In this document: piece after piece, positions 8,012-19,301 of the stretch
Layout of the letters: each line of letters opens with the position of its first letter
How positions within the stretch are numbered: position 1 is the stretch's first letter
Source: Marinobacter sp. F4216
GTDB lineage: Bacteria; Pseudomonadota; Gammaproteobacteria; Pseudomonadales; Oleiphilaceae
Assembly (NCBI RefSeq): GCF_019931195.1
Contig: NZ_JAIOUO010000007.1
Location: 206,707 to 270,706, forward strand
DNA: 64,000 nucleotides
Reading direction: 5' to 3'
Translations under genes and position numbers: made by a program
The notes under the pieces: generated by a model
What the model saw: the letters and a program-made list of their open reading frames with translations, nothing else
Databases searched by the model: none
Told to the model about the DNA's origin: nothing

Positions 8012-9949
8012 GTGCCTTTGTTAACGCTTGAGTCAATATCGCTTTCTTTCGGGATGCATCCGCTTCTGGATCAGGCCAGCCTGACCGTAGAGCAGGGGGA
8101 GCGAGTCTGTCTGCTCGGCAGGAATGGTGAAGGAAAGTCGACTCTGCTGAAGGTGGTGGGCGGCGAAGTGGTTCCGGACGGCGGTGTGGTCAGGCTGGAA
8201 GATGGCGCGGTGCTGTCGGTATTGCCACAGAATCTTCCGTCGGACGACACGCGAAGCGCCTACGACGTTGTTGCGGGTGCCTTTCCGGAAACCGGCGATC
8301 TGCTCGCGGAATTCCACGGCCTTTCACAAAAGGCGGACGAAGCCAGTCTTGATCGTCTCATGAGGGTTCAGGAGCGCCTCGAGGCACTGGACGGCTGGCG
8401 GCTGGATCAGAAAGTGACGACTATTCTCGGCCAGTACGGGATTGATCCGGACCGGACCCTTGACACACTGTCAGGTGGCTGGCAGCGCCGGGTGTTACTT
8501 GCCCGTGCACTGGTTGCTGAACCTGACATCCTGCTGCTGGATGAGCCTACGAACCATCTCGACGTACCCGCCATCGCCTGGCTCGAGGACGCGTTAAGTC
8601 AGTTTCGCGGAGCGATCCTGTTCGTGAGTCACGACCGGGCGTTTATCCGTCGAATCGCGACCCGGATAGTGGAGCTGGACCGCGGGCAGTTGGTCAGTTT
8701 TGCCGCAACCTATGACCGGTATCTCGACCTCAAAGCGAAGGCGCTTGAGGAGGAAGAGCGACAGAACGCGCTCTTTGATAAGCGTCTCAAGCAGGAGGAG
8801 GCGTGGATCCGGCAGGGAATCAAGGCCCGGCGCACCCGGAATATGGGGCGTGTTCGCGCATTGAGAGCCATGCGCGAGGAGCGGCGCCAGCGTCGGGAAC
8901 GTACCGGTAACGCCAGCTTTGCGGTTGAGGATGCCTCGCGCTCAGGCAATCTGGTGGTCGAAGCTCACGGCGCAGGTTTTGGTTATGCCGGCCAAACCAC
9001 CATCATCCGCAATCTGGAGTTGCCAGTTCGTCGGGGCGACAAGATCGGCCTGGTAGGTGAAAACGGGACTGGTAAGACGACCCTGGTGAGGCTCCTGTTG
9101 GGCGGCCTGGAGCCCACCGAAGGTCGGATTCGGCTGGGTACCAATCTGGAGGTTGCCTATTTCGATCAGCTCCGGGAGGAACTGGATTTAACCAGAAACG
9201 CCCTGGATAACCTGTCCGAAGGCCGGGAGTTCATCGAAATCAATGGGCGTAACAAGCATGTCCTCGGCTACCTGCAGGAGTTCCTGTTTACACCGGAGCG
9301 GGCGCGCTCTCCGGTCCGCGTGTTCTCGGGCGGGGAGAGGGCCCGGTTGCTGCTTGCAAAACTGTTCAGTAAACCGGCTAATGTGCTGGTTCTCGACGAG
9401 CCAACCAACGATCTTGACGTGGAAACCCTGGAGTTGCTTGAAGAGCAGTTGGCTGAATTCAAGGGCACGGTCATTGTTATCAGTCACGACCGGGAATTTC
9501 TGGATAACGTGGTGACGGAAACGCTCTTTCTGGATGGTTCCGGCGAGGTCCGGTCGTTTGTCGGTGGCTACAGTGACTGGCGTCATCAGGGAGGACGGTT
9601 CCCCTCAGAGAGCAGTGGCAATCGTCCTGATCGTCAGGACGTGGCGAAGACTGAAAAAACGCAGCCTAAAAAGGCCGATATCAAGTCCGGTTCTGAGCAA
9701 AAGCGCACAAAGCCGGCAACTGGAAAACTTAGTTACAAACTGAAACTGGAGCTCGAGCAACTGCCCGCCAAAATTGAGGCATTGGAACAGGAAGTCGCTG
9801 AACTTGAAGGTACAATCGCCAAGGCTGATTTCTATTCAGGGCCACCGGATGAGGTGTCTGGGACTCTTGAAAACCTGACAGAAAAGCAGGTATCTCTGGA
9901 GGCGGCGATCGAAAGGTGGATGGAGCTCGAGGAGCAACAGAATAAATGA
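8012..9949 (+). CDS. uup: ABC-F family ATPase, Uup type
   Basis: 645 residues starting at the GTG at 8012, set by AAGGAG at 7996-8001; the ABC domain starts immediately. Two ATP-binding domains in tandem show Walker A GRNGEGKST and GENGTGKTT, signatures LSGGWQRR and FSGGERARL, and Walker B LLLDEPTNHLD and LVLDEPTNDLD. There is no membrane part. The C-terminal extension after about residue 540 is charged coiled coil, the hallmark of Uup, which binds DNA or ribosomes and is linked to precise transposon excision and ribosome assembly. The stop codon overlaps the next gene (ATGA). Confidence 0.92.
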   Translation: MPLLTLESISLSFGMHPLLDQASLTVEQGERVCLLGRNGEGKSTLLKVVGGEVVPDGGVVRLEDGAVLSVLPQNLPSDDTRSAYDVVAGAFPETGDLLAEFHGLSQKADEASLDRLMRVQERLEALDGWRLDQKVTTILGQYGIDPDRTLDTLSGGWQRRVLLARALVAEPDILLLDEPTNHLDVPAIAWLEDALSQFRGAILFVSHDRAFIRRIATRIVELDRGQLVSFAATYDRYLDLKAKALEEEERQNALFDKRLKQEEAWIRQGIKARRTRNMGRVRALRAMREERRQRRERTGNASFAVEDASRSGNLVVEAHGAGFGYAGQTTIIRNLELPVRRGDKIGLVGENGTGKTTLVRLLLGGLEPTEGRIRLGTNLEVAYFDQLREELDLTRNALDNLSEGREFIEINGRNKHVLGYLQEFLFTPERARSPVRVFSGGERARLLLAKLFSKPANVLVLDEPTNDLDVETLELLEEQLAEFKGTVIVISHDREFLDNVVTETLFLDGSGEVRSFVGGYSDWRHQGGRFPSESSGNRPDRQDVAKTEKTQPKKADIKSGSEQKRTKPATGKLSYKLKLELEQLPAKIEALEQEVAELEGTIAKADFYSGPPDEVSGTLENLTEKQVSLEAAIERWMELEEQQNK

Positions 9950-10611
9950 ATGTAAAGTACCGCTTTGAGTTTCAGGGTGGCCGGACCGTTGAATTCGCTG
10001 TTTCCGATCATCCCGAAGTTCCTCCCGGCAAGCAGCCGGCGTGGGCCAGGCTGGAGCATTGCAAGTGCTCAAATTGCCCTCTTAAGTCTGGCGCCATGGA
10101 ATACTGTCCGGCCGCAGCGGAGATTCAGCCAGTCGTCGAGGCCTTCCAGGCCGACAATGCGTTCGACAAGGTTCATGTTGAAGTTACTGATGATCGCCGC
10201 AGCTATTCCAAGGACACCACGCTTGAAGAGGCTCTTCGGTCCCTCATGGGGCTAAAGATGGCAACCAGTGGGTGCCCGGTGCTGAGTGAGCTCAAACCCA
10301 TGGCCATTCATCACCTGCCTTTCGCCAGCTCCGATGAATTTATTGCGCGCAGTGTTTCCCATTACCTGTTGCAGCAATATTTTGCCAAGCGGAACCACCG
10401 TGAGCCCGATTGGGAGCTCAGAGGTCTGGTTGAGCGCAACCGGCGATTACAGTTGGTTAACCAGGCTTTGTGGCAGCGCATTCACTCGGTCTGCAAGGGG
10501 GACAGTAACCTGAAGGCACTGCTTAACTTTTTCTCGATGGCTTCGAGCGTCAGTTTCTCGCTGGAAACCCAGCTTAGGAAGCTTGAGGGGAAGATGACCG
10601 TGGAAGGGTGA
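9946..10611 (+). CDS. Cys-motif protein of unknown function, coupled to uup
   Basis: 221 residues, ATG overlapping the uup stop, so translation is coupled. The N-terminal 30 residues look like a beta-strand pair. A cysteine cluster CKC-x2-C ... YCPAA at about residues 43-58 suggests metal or Fe-S binding, with one further CP at about 109. The C-terminal half is helical. I do not recognise the family. Coupling to Uup suggests a shared process, but that is inference only. Confidence 0.7.
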   Translation: MNVKYRFEFQGGRTVEFAVSDHPEVPPGKQPAWARLEHCKCSNCPLKSGAMEYCPAAAEIQPVVEAFQADNAFDKVHVEVTDDRRSYSKDTTLEEALRSLMGLKMATSGCPVLSELKPMAIHHLPFASSDEFIARSVSHYLLQQYFAKRNHREPDWELRGLVERNRRLQLVNQALWQRIHSVCKGDSNLKALLNFFSMASSVSFSLETQLRKLEGKMTVEG

Positions 10612-10641
10612 TCAGAGTTTGCCCGGCGTTAGGTAATGATG

Positions 10642-10676
10642 AGCCGGGGTACCCATATGGGCGCTCCGGCTTTTTC
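10642..10676 (+). terminator. Intrinsic terminator after the uup operon
   Basis: AGCCGG/CCGGCT outer stem enclosing a smaller CCC-atat-GGG hairpin, followed by TTTTTC. It ends right before the convergent stress-protein gene. Confidence 0.7.
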
Positions 10677-10677
10677 T

Positions 10678-11115
10678 TTATTCCTGCTCGATTCTCACGG
10701 CCAGTACATCGCATTCGCTGCCATGCAATACGCCGTTCGCTGTCGATCCCAGCAATAACTGAAACCCCTTCCTTCCATGACTTCCAACCACGACCAGGTC
10801 GCCGTCCATTTCCTTGGCAAGCCGGTGGATTTCTGATTCCGGACGGCCTACCGTCACGATTTGCTGATCCTTGCCAACGCCGTATTCCTCGCCGTAGGCG
10901 GCCAGTTGGTCGTGCGCGGCCTTGTCCAGCTGGTCCTGGAGTTCTGTGAGGTCCATGGGGATATCGCCGCCGTAAGCATAGCCAACCGGCTCGACCACAT
11001 GAACCAGGGTAAGCTGGGCGCCGTGGGTCTGTGCCAGTGACTGCGCTTTTTTGAGAACCTGTGGAGCTTCTTCGGTCAGGTCGATGGCAACCAGAATGTT
11101 TTTGTAGGTGGACAT
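10678..11115 (-). CDS. Universal stress protein, UspA family
   Basis: 145 residues from the ATG at 11115, chosen because GAAGGAG sits eight bases before it; an upstream in-frame start at 11163 lacks such a site. It opens with YKNILVAIDLTEEA and ends with the nucleotide-binding pattern GSHGRKGFQLLLGSTA (G-x2-G-x9-G-S), so it is the ATP-binding type. It is a cytoplasmic stress protein, monocistronic. Confidence 0.92.
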   Translation of the reverse strand: MSTYKNILVAIDLTEEAPQVLKKAQSLAQTHGAQLTLVHVVEPVGYAYGGDIPMDLTELQDQLDKAAHDQLAAYGEEYGVGKDQQIVTVGRPESEIHRLAKEMDGDLVVVGSHGRKGFQLLLGSTANGVLHGSECDVLAVRIEQE

Positions 11116-11224
11116 CGCGTCACTCCTTCGTCTGCGTGGATAGGCTCTGGATAATACGTCCAATGTATCTCAGAAAGTGTAGCGGGAAACTGATGCGTAT
11201 CAATAAAGATGGGTGATGGAAATC

Positions 11225-11256
11225 AAGCCTGACGGGTAGTTAGGGCCGTCAGGCTT
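11225..11256 (-). terminator. Hairpin after the secreted helical gene
   Basis: Perfect 11-base inverted repeat AAGCCTGACGG / CCGTCAGGCTT with a 10-base loop, eight bases after the stop at 11264. The T run on the minus strand is short, so termination may be partial. Confidence 0.65.
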
Positions 11257-11263
11257 GCAAGGA

Positions 11264-12082
11264 TCAGGCTTTGTTCTGTAGCAGTTCGATCGTGGTTGAG
11301 AGGCCTTCGATAATGCCTTTTGAATAGCGATCGATAATAAAGCTGACGTTACGGTCGTTGAAGTTGATGTAGGAGCCGCGAATGAATTCCCACTTAGAGG
11401 AAACATTCTGGATGGTTTCCTCTACGGCGTCTTCGTTGTCTCCGCGGGTGACCACTGCCAACAGTTGGTCGAATTCGCGGGCTTGCTCATCGAGGGGCTT
11501 CTCGGTTTCGGCACCCTGGAATGTCTGGTACACCGAGGAGTTGGAGCGGGCCGAATACTTCGCCATCATTTGTGCCATCATGACGGACGCTGACCGTGCA
11601 GCTTCGACGCGAGGGTTGTTCCCGGTTTGAGTGCTTTCCTGGGAAATGGAATACAGCTCCGTGGCGATGTCATTCATTGTCAGGGCCTGGTTGGCCATGT
11701 CTGACACCAGGCGGAGGTCCGGGTAGCCGGTTTTCCGAACATCATTCACATTGCTTCGCATCAGATTCTTGAAGCTGTCAAACTCCTGATTCAAAGACTC
11801 AATCTGCTCTTCGGTCAGAATGCCGCTGGTGCTTTCGATAACGGCGTTCATGGCATCGTTGGCACCATTGATGGCAGCAACGATTTCATTCAGGGTTTCG
11901 GTATCTCCGCTGGCGCTGAACCGGTAGTAAGCGTCCATCGCCATATAGTTGTTAATCCGGAATTCATGAAGATTGGCAAGGAAGTTACCAGCGGTTTCCT
12001 GAGCACGGGCGCCCATGGATGCAAATACAAGCAGTACCAAGGCAACAACCAGGGAGCGGACCTGGAGGCGAGAGTCTTTCAT
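11264..12082 (-). CDS. Secreted all-helical protein resembling a chemoreceptor sensor domain
   Basis: 272 residues with a clear signal peptide (basic start, hydrophobic 9-24, cleavage near ARAQ). The mature part is almost entirely helical, rich in N, S, A and E, with LHEFRINNYMAMDAYYRFSASG near the start. It resembles the four-helix periplasmic domain of PilJ/NarX-type receptors but has no second membrane helix, HAMP or signalling domain. Family not recognised. It stands alone between the stress protein and fadBA, and its AU-rich coding style does not differ from its neighbours. Confidence 0.75.
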   Translation of the reverse strand: MKDSRLQVRSLVVALVLLVFASMGARAQETAGNFLANLHEFRINNYMAMDAYYRFSASGDTETLNEIVAAINGANDAMNAVIESTSGILTEEQIESLNQEFDSFKNLMRSNVNDVRKTGYPDLRLVSDMANQALTMNDIATELYSISQESTQTGNNPRVEAARSASVMMAQMMAKYSARSNSSVYQTFQGAETEKPLDEQAREFDQLLAVVTRGDNEDAVEETIQNVSSKWEFIRGSYINFNDRNVSFIIDRYSKGIIEGLSTTIELLQNKA

Positions 12083-12561
12083 CGGATAAGTCTCCGTAAT
12101 GCTGTTTTATTATTGTGAACCACAACTCGTTCTCCGAAGTTAAAGTAACTGGGCTGGCCAATCAAGCAATTTTGCCGCCTCAACCCTTGTGAGTAGTCAA
12201 CAAGTATAAGAAGAAGGACCATTGAGTGGATTTTATTCAGGTTTACTCTGTTACACTCCTTCGAGCTCGGTAGATTGCCTGTCCAGAGGTGCTGATGCCA
12301 GAGCTTCCAATCCGGCCTCTGGGGCCAGCGGGAGGGTTACCGGAATACTCTCAAATCACAAATTTCCCTGAAGAAACAAATTGACAAATGGCCGATTTTT
12401 TTTCATCGTGTGCCATCGCGATTCAAACGACTGTATGAATTTTGGGTCGGATAATCGGGCAGTGACAGAATTCTCGCTGCACAGACACCTCCCTGGCTGC
12501 GACCTGGAACCGTAGTCGGGGAAGCTGGAAGCAGTTCCAAACACAGACTGGAGATCAGTTG
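12083..12561. other. Intergenic control region between secreted protein gene and fadBA
   Basis: 479 bases without a gene. It holds divergent control signals: TTGACA at 12381-12386 with only a poor -10 (around 12404), a T8 tract at 12396-12403, and the 20-base imperfect palindrome at 12421-12440 described separately. No open frame longer than 60 codons looks real. Confidence 0.6.
12421..12440. promoter_or_regulatory. PsrA-like operator upstream of fadBA
   Basis: ATTCAAAC-GACT-GTATGAAT is an imperfect palindrome with 7 of 8 arm bases matching. The core CAAAC-N4-GTATG differs by one base from the PsrA consensus (C/G)AAAC-N2-4-GTTT(G/C). In Pseudomonas, PsrA is a long-chain fatty-acid-responsive repressor of fadBA. 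No psrA gene is in the window. Confidence 0.45.
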
Positions 12562-14709
12562 ATGATTTACGAAGGTAAAGCCATCACGGTTAAAGAGATC
12601 GAAGGCGGGATCGCTCAGTTGAACTTTGACTTGCAGGGCGAGTCAGTGAACAAGTTCAACCGTCTCACTATTGAAGAGCTCGGCGCCGCGACTGACGCAC
12701 TTAAAGCACAGAAGAACCTGAAGGGTCTGGTGGTAACCAGCTCAAAGGACAGCTTCATTGTTGGTGCTGACATTACTGAATTCACCGAGTTGTTTGCCGG
12801 TTCCGAAGAGGATCTCGTTGCAAACAACCTCAAGGCCAACGAGGTGTTCAGCGCAGTTGAAGACCTGCCGTTCCCGACCGTGACCGCTATTAACGGCATC
12901 GCGCTGGGCGGTGGCTTTGAAATGTGCCTGTCCACCGACTACCGGGTGATGGACAAGAAGGCCAAGGTTGGTCTGCCGGAAGTGAAGCTGGGCATCTTCC
13001 CGGGTTTTGGCGGTACTGTCCGCCTGTCCCGTCTGGTTGGCGTGGATAACGCTGTTGAGTGGATCTGTGGCGGCACCGAAAACCGTGCTGACGCCGCTCT
13101 GAAGGTAGGCGCTGTCGATGCGGTTGTTGAATCTGACAAGCTGTTGGACGCCGCCGTTGCCATTATTAACCAGTGCAACGAAGGCAAGCTTGACAACGAA
13201 GCTCGCCGTGAAGAGAAGAAGGGCAAGATCAAGCTGAATGCCATGGAAAGCATGATGGCGTTCGAAATTTCAAAGGCGTTTGTTGCTGGCAAAGCGGGTC
13301 GTAACTATCCGGCTCCGGTAGAGGCCATCAAGGTCATGCAGAAGCATGCCGGCATGACTCGCGACAAGGCGATCGAAGTGGAAGCCAAGGGCTTTGCCAA
13401 GATGGCCAAGACCAACGTTGCGGCGTGTCTGGTTGGCCTGTTCCTGAACGACCAGGCGCTCAAGAAGAAGGCCTCTGCGTGGGAAAAAGAAGCTTCCAAG
13501 GTTGATCTGGCTGCCGTACTGGGTGCTGGCATCATGGGTGGTGGTGTGGCATATCAGTCCGCACTGAAAGGCACCCCGATTGTCATGAAGGACATCAACC
13601 AGGACGGCATCAAGCTCGGCCTGAATGAGGCCAAGAAGCTGCTGGCCAAGCGTGTGTCCAAGGGTAAGATGGACGCCAACAAGATGGCGGACGTGCTCAA
13701 CAACATTACTCCGACCCTCAACTACGGCGACTTCAAGAGTGTCGACCTGGTTGTTGAGGCGGTTGTTGAGAACCCGAAGGTTAAAGACGCTGTCCTGCGT
13801 GAAACCGAAGATGCGGTTCGCGAAGACGCTATCCTGACCTCCAACACCTCTACTATTTCCATCAATCTGCTGGCGAAGAACCTGAAGCGTCCGGAAAACT
13901 TCTGTGGTATGCACTTCTTCAACCCGGTGCACATGATGCCGCTGGTTGAGGTTATTCGTGGCGAGAAGACCTCCGATCGCGCCATTGCTACCACCGTGGC
14001 TTACGCCAAGGCGATGGGCAAGACTCCGATCGTTGTTAACGACTGCCCGGGCTTCCTGGTTAACCGTGTTCTGTTCCCTTACTTCGGCGGCTTTGCCGGC
14101 CTGGTTCGTGACGGCGCGGACTTCCAGAAGATCGACAAGGTAATGGAAAAGTTTGGCTGGCCGATGGGTCCTGCGTACCTGCTTGACGTTGTCGGCATGG
14201 ATACCGCCAAGCACGCCAACGAAGTGATGGCCGAAGGCTTCCCGGATCGCATGAAGGACGAGAACAAGTCCGCTATCGATGTGATGTTCGAGAATAACCG
14301 TTACGGTCAGAAGAACAACGTTGGTTTCTACAAGTACGAGACCGACAAGCGTGGCAAGCCGAAGAAGGTTGTCGACGAAGAAACCTACAAGCTGATTGAG
14401 CCTGTGGTTCAGGGTAAGAAGGACTTCGAGGAAGAAGACATTATCGCTCGCATGATGATTCCTCTGTGTCTGGAAACCGTACGCTGCCTGGAAGACGGCA
14501 TTGTTGAAGACCCGGCCGATGCGGATATGGGTCTGATCTACGGCATCGGATTCCCTCCGTTCCGTGGTGGCGCCCTGCGTTACATCGACGACATGGGTGT
14601 CGACAAGTTCGTCGAACTGGCAGACAAGTATGCAGATCTGGGTCCTCTGTACCACCCGACCGAGAAGCTGCGTGAAATGGCCAAGACTGGCAAAAAGTTC
14701 TTTGGCTAA
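12562..14709 (+). CDS. fadB: Fatty-acid oxidation complex alpha subunit FadB
   Basis: 715 residues, matching the Pseudomonas-type FadB length, starting at the ATG at 12562 after GGAGATC. The N-terminal crotonase domain has the oxyanion-hole segment [11 protein letters not shown] and the catalytic glutamates in the [15 protein letters not shown] region. The 3-hydroxyacyl-CoA dehydrogenase domain follows with NAD motif GAGIMGGG (about residue 320) and the catalytic-His segment [14 protein letters not shown]. It performs the hydratase and dehydrogenase steps of beta-oxidation, in an alpha2-beta2 complex with the thiolase FadA encoded 33 bases downstream. Confidence 0.97.
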   Translation: MIYEGKAITVKEIEGGIAQLNFDLQGESVNKFNRLTIEELGAATDALKAQKNLKGLVVTSSKDSFIVGADITEFTELFAGSEEDLVANNLKANEVFSAVEDLPFPTVTAINGIALGGGFEMCLSTDYRVMDKKAKVGLPEVKLGIFPGFGGTVRLSRLVGVDNAVEWICGGTENRADAALKVGAVDAVVESDKLLDAAVAIINQCNEGKLDNEARREEKKGKIKLNAMESMMAFEISKAFVAGKAGRNYPAPVEAIKVMQKHAGMTRDKAIEVEAKGFAKMAKTNVAACLVGLFLNDQALKKKASAWEKEASKVDLAAVLGAGIMGGGVAYQSALKGTPIVMKDINQDGIKLGLNEAKKLLAKRVSKGKMDANKMADVLNNITPTLNYGDFKSVDLVVEAVVENPKVKDAVLRETEDAVREDAILTSNTSTISINLLAKNLKRPENFCGMHFFNPVHMMPLVEVIRGEKTSDRAIATTVAYAKAMGKTPIVVNDCPGFLVNRVLFPYFGGFAGLVRDGADFQKIDKVMEKFGWPMGPAYLLDVVGMDTAKHANEVMAEGFPDRMKDENKSAIDVMFENNRYGQKNNVGFYKYETDKRGKPKKVVDEETYKLIEPVVQGKKDFEEEDIIARMMIPLCLETVRCLEDGIVEDPADADMGLIYGIGFPPFRGGALRYIDDMGVDKFVELADKYADLGPLYHPTEKLREMAKTGKKFFG

Positions 14710-14715
14710 CCCTGA

Positions 14716-15918
<1,203 letters not shown>

Positions 15919-15947
15919 GTCTCCCGGCGGTAGTGGTGATATGTTAA

Positions 15948-15983
15948 AAGAAGGCCCGGCATAAAGCCGGGCCTTCTTTATTT
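15948..15983 (+). terminator. Intrinsic terminator after fadBA
   Basis: 13-base perfect stem AAGAAGGCCCGGC / GCCGGGCCTTCTT with loop ATAAA, then TTATTT. Confidence 0.93.
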
Positions 15984-16038
15984 GGGAATTGCGAAAAAAA
16001 GCCGATCGTAAGTGAAAGAATGGGTTGTCTTGCTATTC

Positions 16039-16067
16039 TTGACCCTGTAAAACAGGGGGCCTATATG
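16039..16067 (+). promoter_or_regulatory. Sigma-70 promoter of topA
   Basis: TTGACC (16039-16044), a 17-base spacer, TATATG (16062-16067), about 100 bases before the start codon. Confidence 0.7.
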
Positions 16068-16167
16068 ATGTTGGCAAGCTGTTTGTTTTCTAGCCGATTG
16101 ATTTTTCAACGAGTTTACGGTCCGCTGATTTGCCGACTGTTTTTCGCCAAGGATACAGATCTCTGCT

Positions 16168-18801
16168 ATGGGTAAAAGTCTCGTAATTGTCGAGTCGCCA
16201 GCGAAAGCGAAGACCATCAATAAGTACCTGGGCTCAGATTTTATTGTTAAGTCCAGTGTGGGCCACATTCGGGATCTTCCTGTCAGCGGCGGTGGATCCC
16301 AGACAGACCCGAAGGAACGAGCCCGCCAGGCGGCGCTGACGCGCAAGATGAGTCCCGAAGAAAAGGAAGCTCACAAGAAGCGTAAGGCCCGTGAGCAGCT
16401 GGTAGCCCGGATGGGGGTTGACCCGGACCAGGACTGGTCCGCCCGATACGAGATTCTGCCTGGCAAGGAAAAAGTCGTCAGCGAGCTCAAGCGTCTGGCA
16501 AAGTCTGCCGATCACGTCTATCTCGCAACGGATTTGGACCGCGAGGGGGAGGCCATTGCGTGGCACCTTCAGCAGACCATCGGTGGTGAGCCCGACAAGT
16601 ATCGTCGTGTCGTGTTTAACGAAATCACCAAGCGAGCTATCAAGGAAGCGTTCAATGATCCGGGTTCGGTGGACGTTAACCGTGTGAACGCCCAGCAGGC
16701 TCGCCGGTTCCTCGATCGGGTCGTGGGGTACATGGTATCGCCACTGCTGTGGGCCAAAATCGCTCGGGGCCTTTCGGCCGGCCGGGTGCAGTCTGTCGCC
16801 GTTCGCCTGATCGTTGAGCGGGAAAAAGAGATCCGGAAATTCGTTCCGGAAGAATTCTGGCAGATGCACGCGGATCTGGCCTCGAAGCAGGGAAATCGCC
16901 CGGTTCGCTTCGAGGTCACCAAATACAGTGACAAGGCCTATCGGCCTACTAATGAAGCCGAGAGTACCGCGCACCTGGAGCGCCTCAAAGCCGGTGACTT
17001 CAAGGTAGCAAAGCGAGAGGATAAGCCGACCCGCTCACGTCCGTCAGCGCCGTTCATCACCTCAACCCTGCAGCAGGCAGCGAGCAACCGGATGGGTTTC
17101 AGCGTCAAGAAGACAATGATGCTGGCCCAGCGCCTGTATGAAGCGGGTTTCATTACCTACATGCGTACTGACTCCACCAACCTGAGCCAGGATGCTGTAA
17201 CCGGATGTCGGGATTTCATTAAAGACCAGTTTGGCGACCGGTACCTTCCGGAAACGCCACGCGTCTACGGCAGCAAGGAGGGCGCACAGGAGGCCCACGA
17301 GGCGATTCGTCCAACGGACGTGAGCCGGCGATCCGCTGACATCACTGGTTTGGAAAAGGACGCAGAGAAGCTCTATGAGTTGATCTGGCGTCAGTTTGTC
17401 GCCTGCCAGATGGCGGATGCGGAATTCTTAAGCACCTCGATCATGGTTGCCAATGGTGATTACGAATTGCGCACACGCGGTCGCATCATCAAATTTGATG
17501 GTTTCTTGAAGGCCGCTCCGCAAGCCAAGAAAGACGAAGATATCGCCTTGCCTGACATCAAGGTCGATGAGGTCCTTGGTCTGGAAAAACTGGAACCAAG
17601 CCAGCACTTTACCAAGCCAGCGCCCCGTTACACGGAAGCCAGTCTCGTCAAGGAGCTGGAAAAGCAGGGCATCGGCCGGCCGTCTACTTACGCGTCCATC
17701 ATCTCAACCATTCAGGATCGCGGTTACGTTCGACTTGAAAGTCGCCGTTTCTACGCGGAGAAGATGGGTGAGATCGTCAATGAGCGCCTGTCGGAGTCCT
17801 TCCCGAATCTGATGGATTACGATTTCACCGCCAAAATGGAAGATGAGCTGGACGAGATCGCCGAGGGGGATGTTGACTGGAAAAAGGTGCTCAACGACTT
17901 CTACGGAAAGTTCCGCTCTCAACTTGAAACGGCTGAAGGTGCTGGTGACGGTGGAATGCGGGCCAATACCCCGACCGAAACCGATATTCCGTGTCCTACC
18001 TGTGGTCGTAACATGCAGATTCGGGTTGCCAGCACGGGTGTATTCCTGGGTTGCTCCGGCTATGCGTTGCCGCCCAAAGAGCGCTGCAAGACCACCATTA
18101 ATCTTGTCTCAGGCGATGATGTTGTGGCTGCTGATGATGACGTGGAAGGCGAGGGCGAGACTCGTTTGCTGCGCATGAAACGGCGGTGTCCAAAGTGCGG
18201 TACGGCCATGGACAGTTATCTGGTGGATGAGGGGCGCAAGCTGCACATCTGTGGTAATAACCCGGACTGTTCGGGTTACGAGGTGGAGAAAGGCACCTTC
18301 CGCATAAAAGGCTACGACGGCCCCACGCTCGATTGCGATAAGTGCGGATCTGAAATGCAGCTGAAAACCGGGCGTTTCGGCAAGTATTTTGGCTGTACCA
18401 ACGCAGACTGCAAAAATACTCGCAAGCTTCTGAAAAATGGCGAGCCTGCACCGCCCAAAATGGATCCGGTACCCATGCCTGAGCTGCAATGTCAGAAAGT
18501 GGACGATACCTACGTGCTGCGAGACGGTGCGTCCGGGCTGTTCCTGGCCGCGAGTAAGTTTCCGAAGAATCGGGAGACTCGACCGCCACTGGTGAAGGAA
18601 ATTCTGCCGCACCGGAAGGAGATTGATCCCAAGTACTCGTTCCTGTTCGAGGCGCCTGCGGCGGATCCCGAGGGAAATCCCACGGTGATTCGCTACAGCC
18701 GGAAGCTCAAGGAGCAGTACGTCATGTCCGAGAAGGATGGCAAGGCCACCGGTTGGACAGCGCACTACCGTGACGGTAAGTGGGTTCCCAAGAGCAAATA
18801 A
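16168..18801 (+). CDS. topA: DNA topoisomerase I
   Basis: 877 residues. It opens with the TOPRIM motif ([15 protein letters not shown]) and carries the acidic [13 protein letters not shown] segment. The active-site tyrosine is in FITYMRTDS (about residue 330). Three C-terminal Cys4 zinc modules follow (CPTCGRN, CPKCGTA, CDKCGSE) and then a basic tail. It relaxes negative supercoils as a type IA enzyme. Length and domain order match pseudomonad and E. coli TopA. Monocistronic between two strong terminators. Confidence 0.97.
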   Translation: MGKSLVIVESPAKAKTINKYLGSDFIVKSSVGHIRDLPVSGGGSQTDPKERARQAALTRKMSPEEKEAHKKRKAREQLVARMGVDPDQDWSARYEILPGKEKVVSELKRLAKSADHVYLATDLDREGEAIAWHLQQTIGGEPDKYRRVVFNEITKRAIKEAFNDPGSVDVNRVNAQQARRFLDRVVGYMVSPLLWAKIARGLSAGRVQSVAVRLIVEREKEIRKFVPEEFWQMHADLASKQGNRPVRFEVTKYSDKAYRPTNEAESTAHLERLKAGDFKVAKREDKPTRSRPSAPFITSTLQQAASNRMGFSVKKTMMLAQRLYEAGFITYMRTDSTNLSQDAVTGCRDFIKDQFGDRYLPETPRVYGSKEGAQEAHEAIRPTDVSRRSADITGLEKDAEKLYELIWRQFVACQMADAEFLSTSIMVANGDYELRTRGRIIKFDGFLKAAPQAKKDEDIALPDIKVDEVLGLEKLEPSQHFTKPAPRYTEASLVKELEKQGIGRPSTYASIISTIQDRGYVRLESRRFYAEKMGEIVNERLSESFPNLMDYDFTAKMEDELDEIAEGDVDWKKVLNDFYGKFRSQLETAEGAGDGGMRANTPTETDIPCPTCGRNMQIRVASTGVFLGCSGYALPPKERCKTTINLVSGDDVVAADDDVEGEGETRLLRMKRRCPKCGTAMDSYLVDEGRKLHICGNNPDCSGYEVEKGTFRIKGYDGPTLDCDKCGSEMQLKTGRFGKYFGCTNADCKNTRKLLKNGEPAPPKMDPVPMPELQCQKVDDTYVLRDGASGLFLAASKFPKNRETRPPLVKEILPHRKEIDPKYSFLFEAPAADPEGNPTVIRYSRKLKEQYVMSEKDGKATGWTAHYRDGKWVPKSK

Positions 18802-18815
18802 TTGATGTGTCATAG

Positions 18816-18846
18816 AAAAGGGGGCAGGTGACTGCCCCCCCTTTTT
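18816..18846. terminator. Bidirectional terminator between topA and globin gene
   Basis: AAAAGGGGGCAG-gtga-CTGCCCCCC followed by CTTTTTT. The A run on the left gives a T run for the convergent redox operon as well. Confidence 0.88.
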
Positions 18847-18860
18847 TATTACATCGGAAT

Positions 18861-19274
18861 TCAGACAGGCGCTTTTGCCGAGTCCTTCATCGTGCTGGCC
18901 AGAACAGTATAGGTTTGCGTCCAGGCCTCTTTACACTCGGGTGTGAAGTCGTCACCAAGGCCCTGTTCCAGAGTCCAGAGCAAGGCGCCGCCGACTGTGT
19001 CGTAGTCCGCGTCCTTAACACCATAACCGACATGTCGTACACCCAGTTGCTGTACGGCTGGCACAATGTCGTCCAGTCGACCAAGACTGTTGACGGCCAC
19101 CCCGATCATTTTCATCAGTTTCTGGCCCTGTTCCGTCATGTCACCTTTAAACAGTGGCTTAAGCTGCGGGTCCATTTCGAACAGTTTGCTGTAGAACATC
19201 GCCGCTGCCTGATCGGCTATCGGAGCGACCTTTGCAAAAGACTCCTGAACGAGTGTGATTTGCTGTGCGTTCAT
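18861..19274 (-). CDS. Single-domain globin, Vitreoscilla-haemoglobin type
   Basis: 137 residues, exactly one globin domain without a flavin reductase part. It begins with ITLVQESFAKVAP, has the helix B/C segment MFYSKLFEMDPQLKPLF, and the proximal haem His lies in GVRHVGYGV (about residue 82). Family roles are oxygen binding or delivery and nitric oxide dioxygenation. It is the last gene of a four-gene leftward redox operon, 27 bases after the DUF3365 gene, which suggests a link to oxygen or NO handling there. Confidence 0.9.
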   Translation of the reverse strand: MNAQQITLVQESFAKVAPIADQAAAMFYSKLFEMDPQLKPLFKGDMTEQGQKLMKMIGVAVNSLGRLDDIVPAVQQLGVRHVGYGVKDADYDTVGGALLWTLEQGLGDDFTPECKEAWTQTYTVLASTMKDSAKAPV

Positions 19275-19301
19275 ATCTATGCCTCTTGGTTGGGCGAGCG
19301 T

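Noticed and set aside
13270..14655. 461-codon open frame antisense to fadB
   Set aside because: Fully inside fadB on the opposite strand. The product is low-complexity and rich in H, L, V and R, as expected from the mirror of a biased GC-rich gene, and there is no ribosome site.
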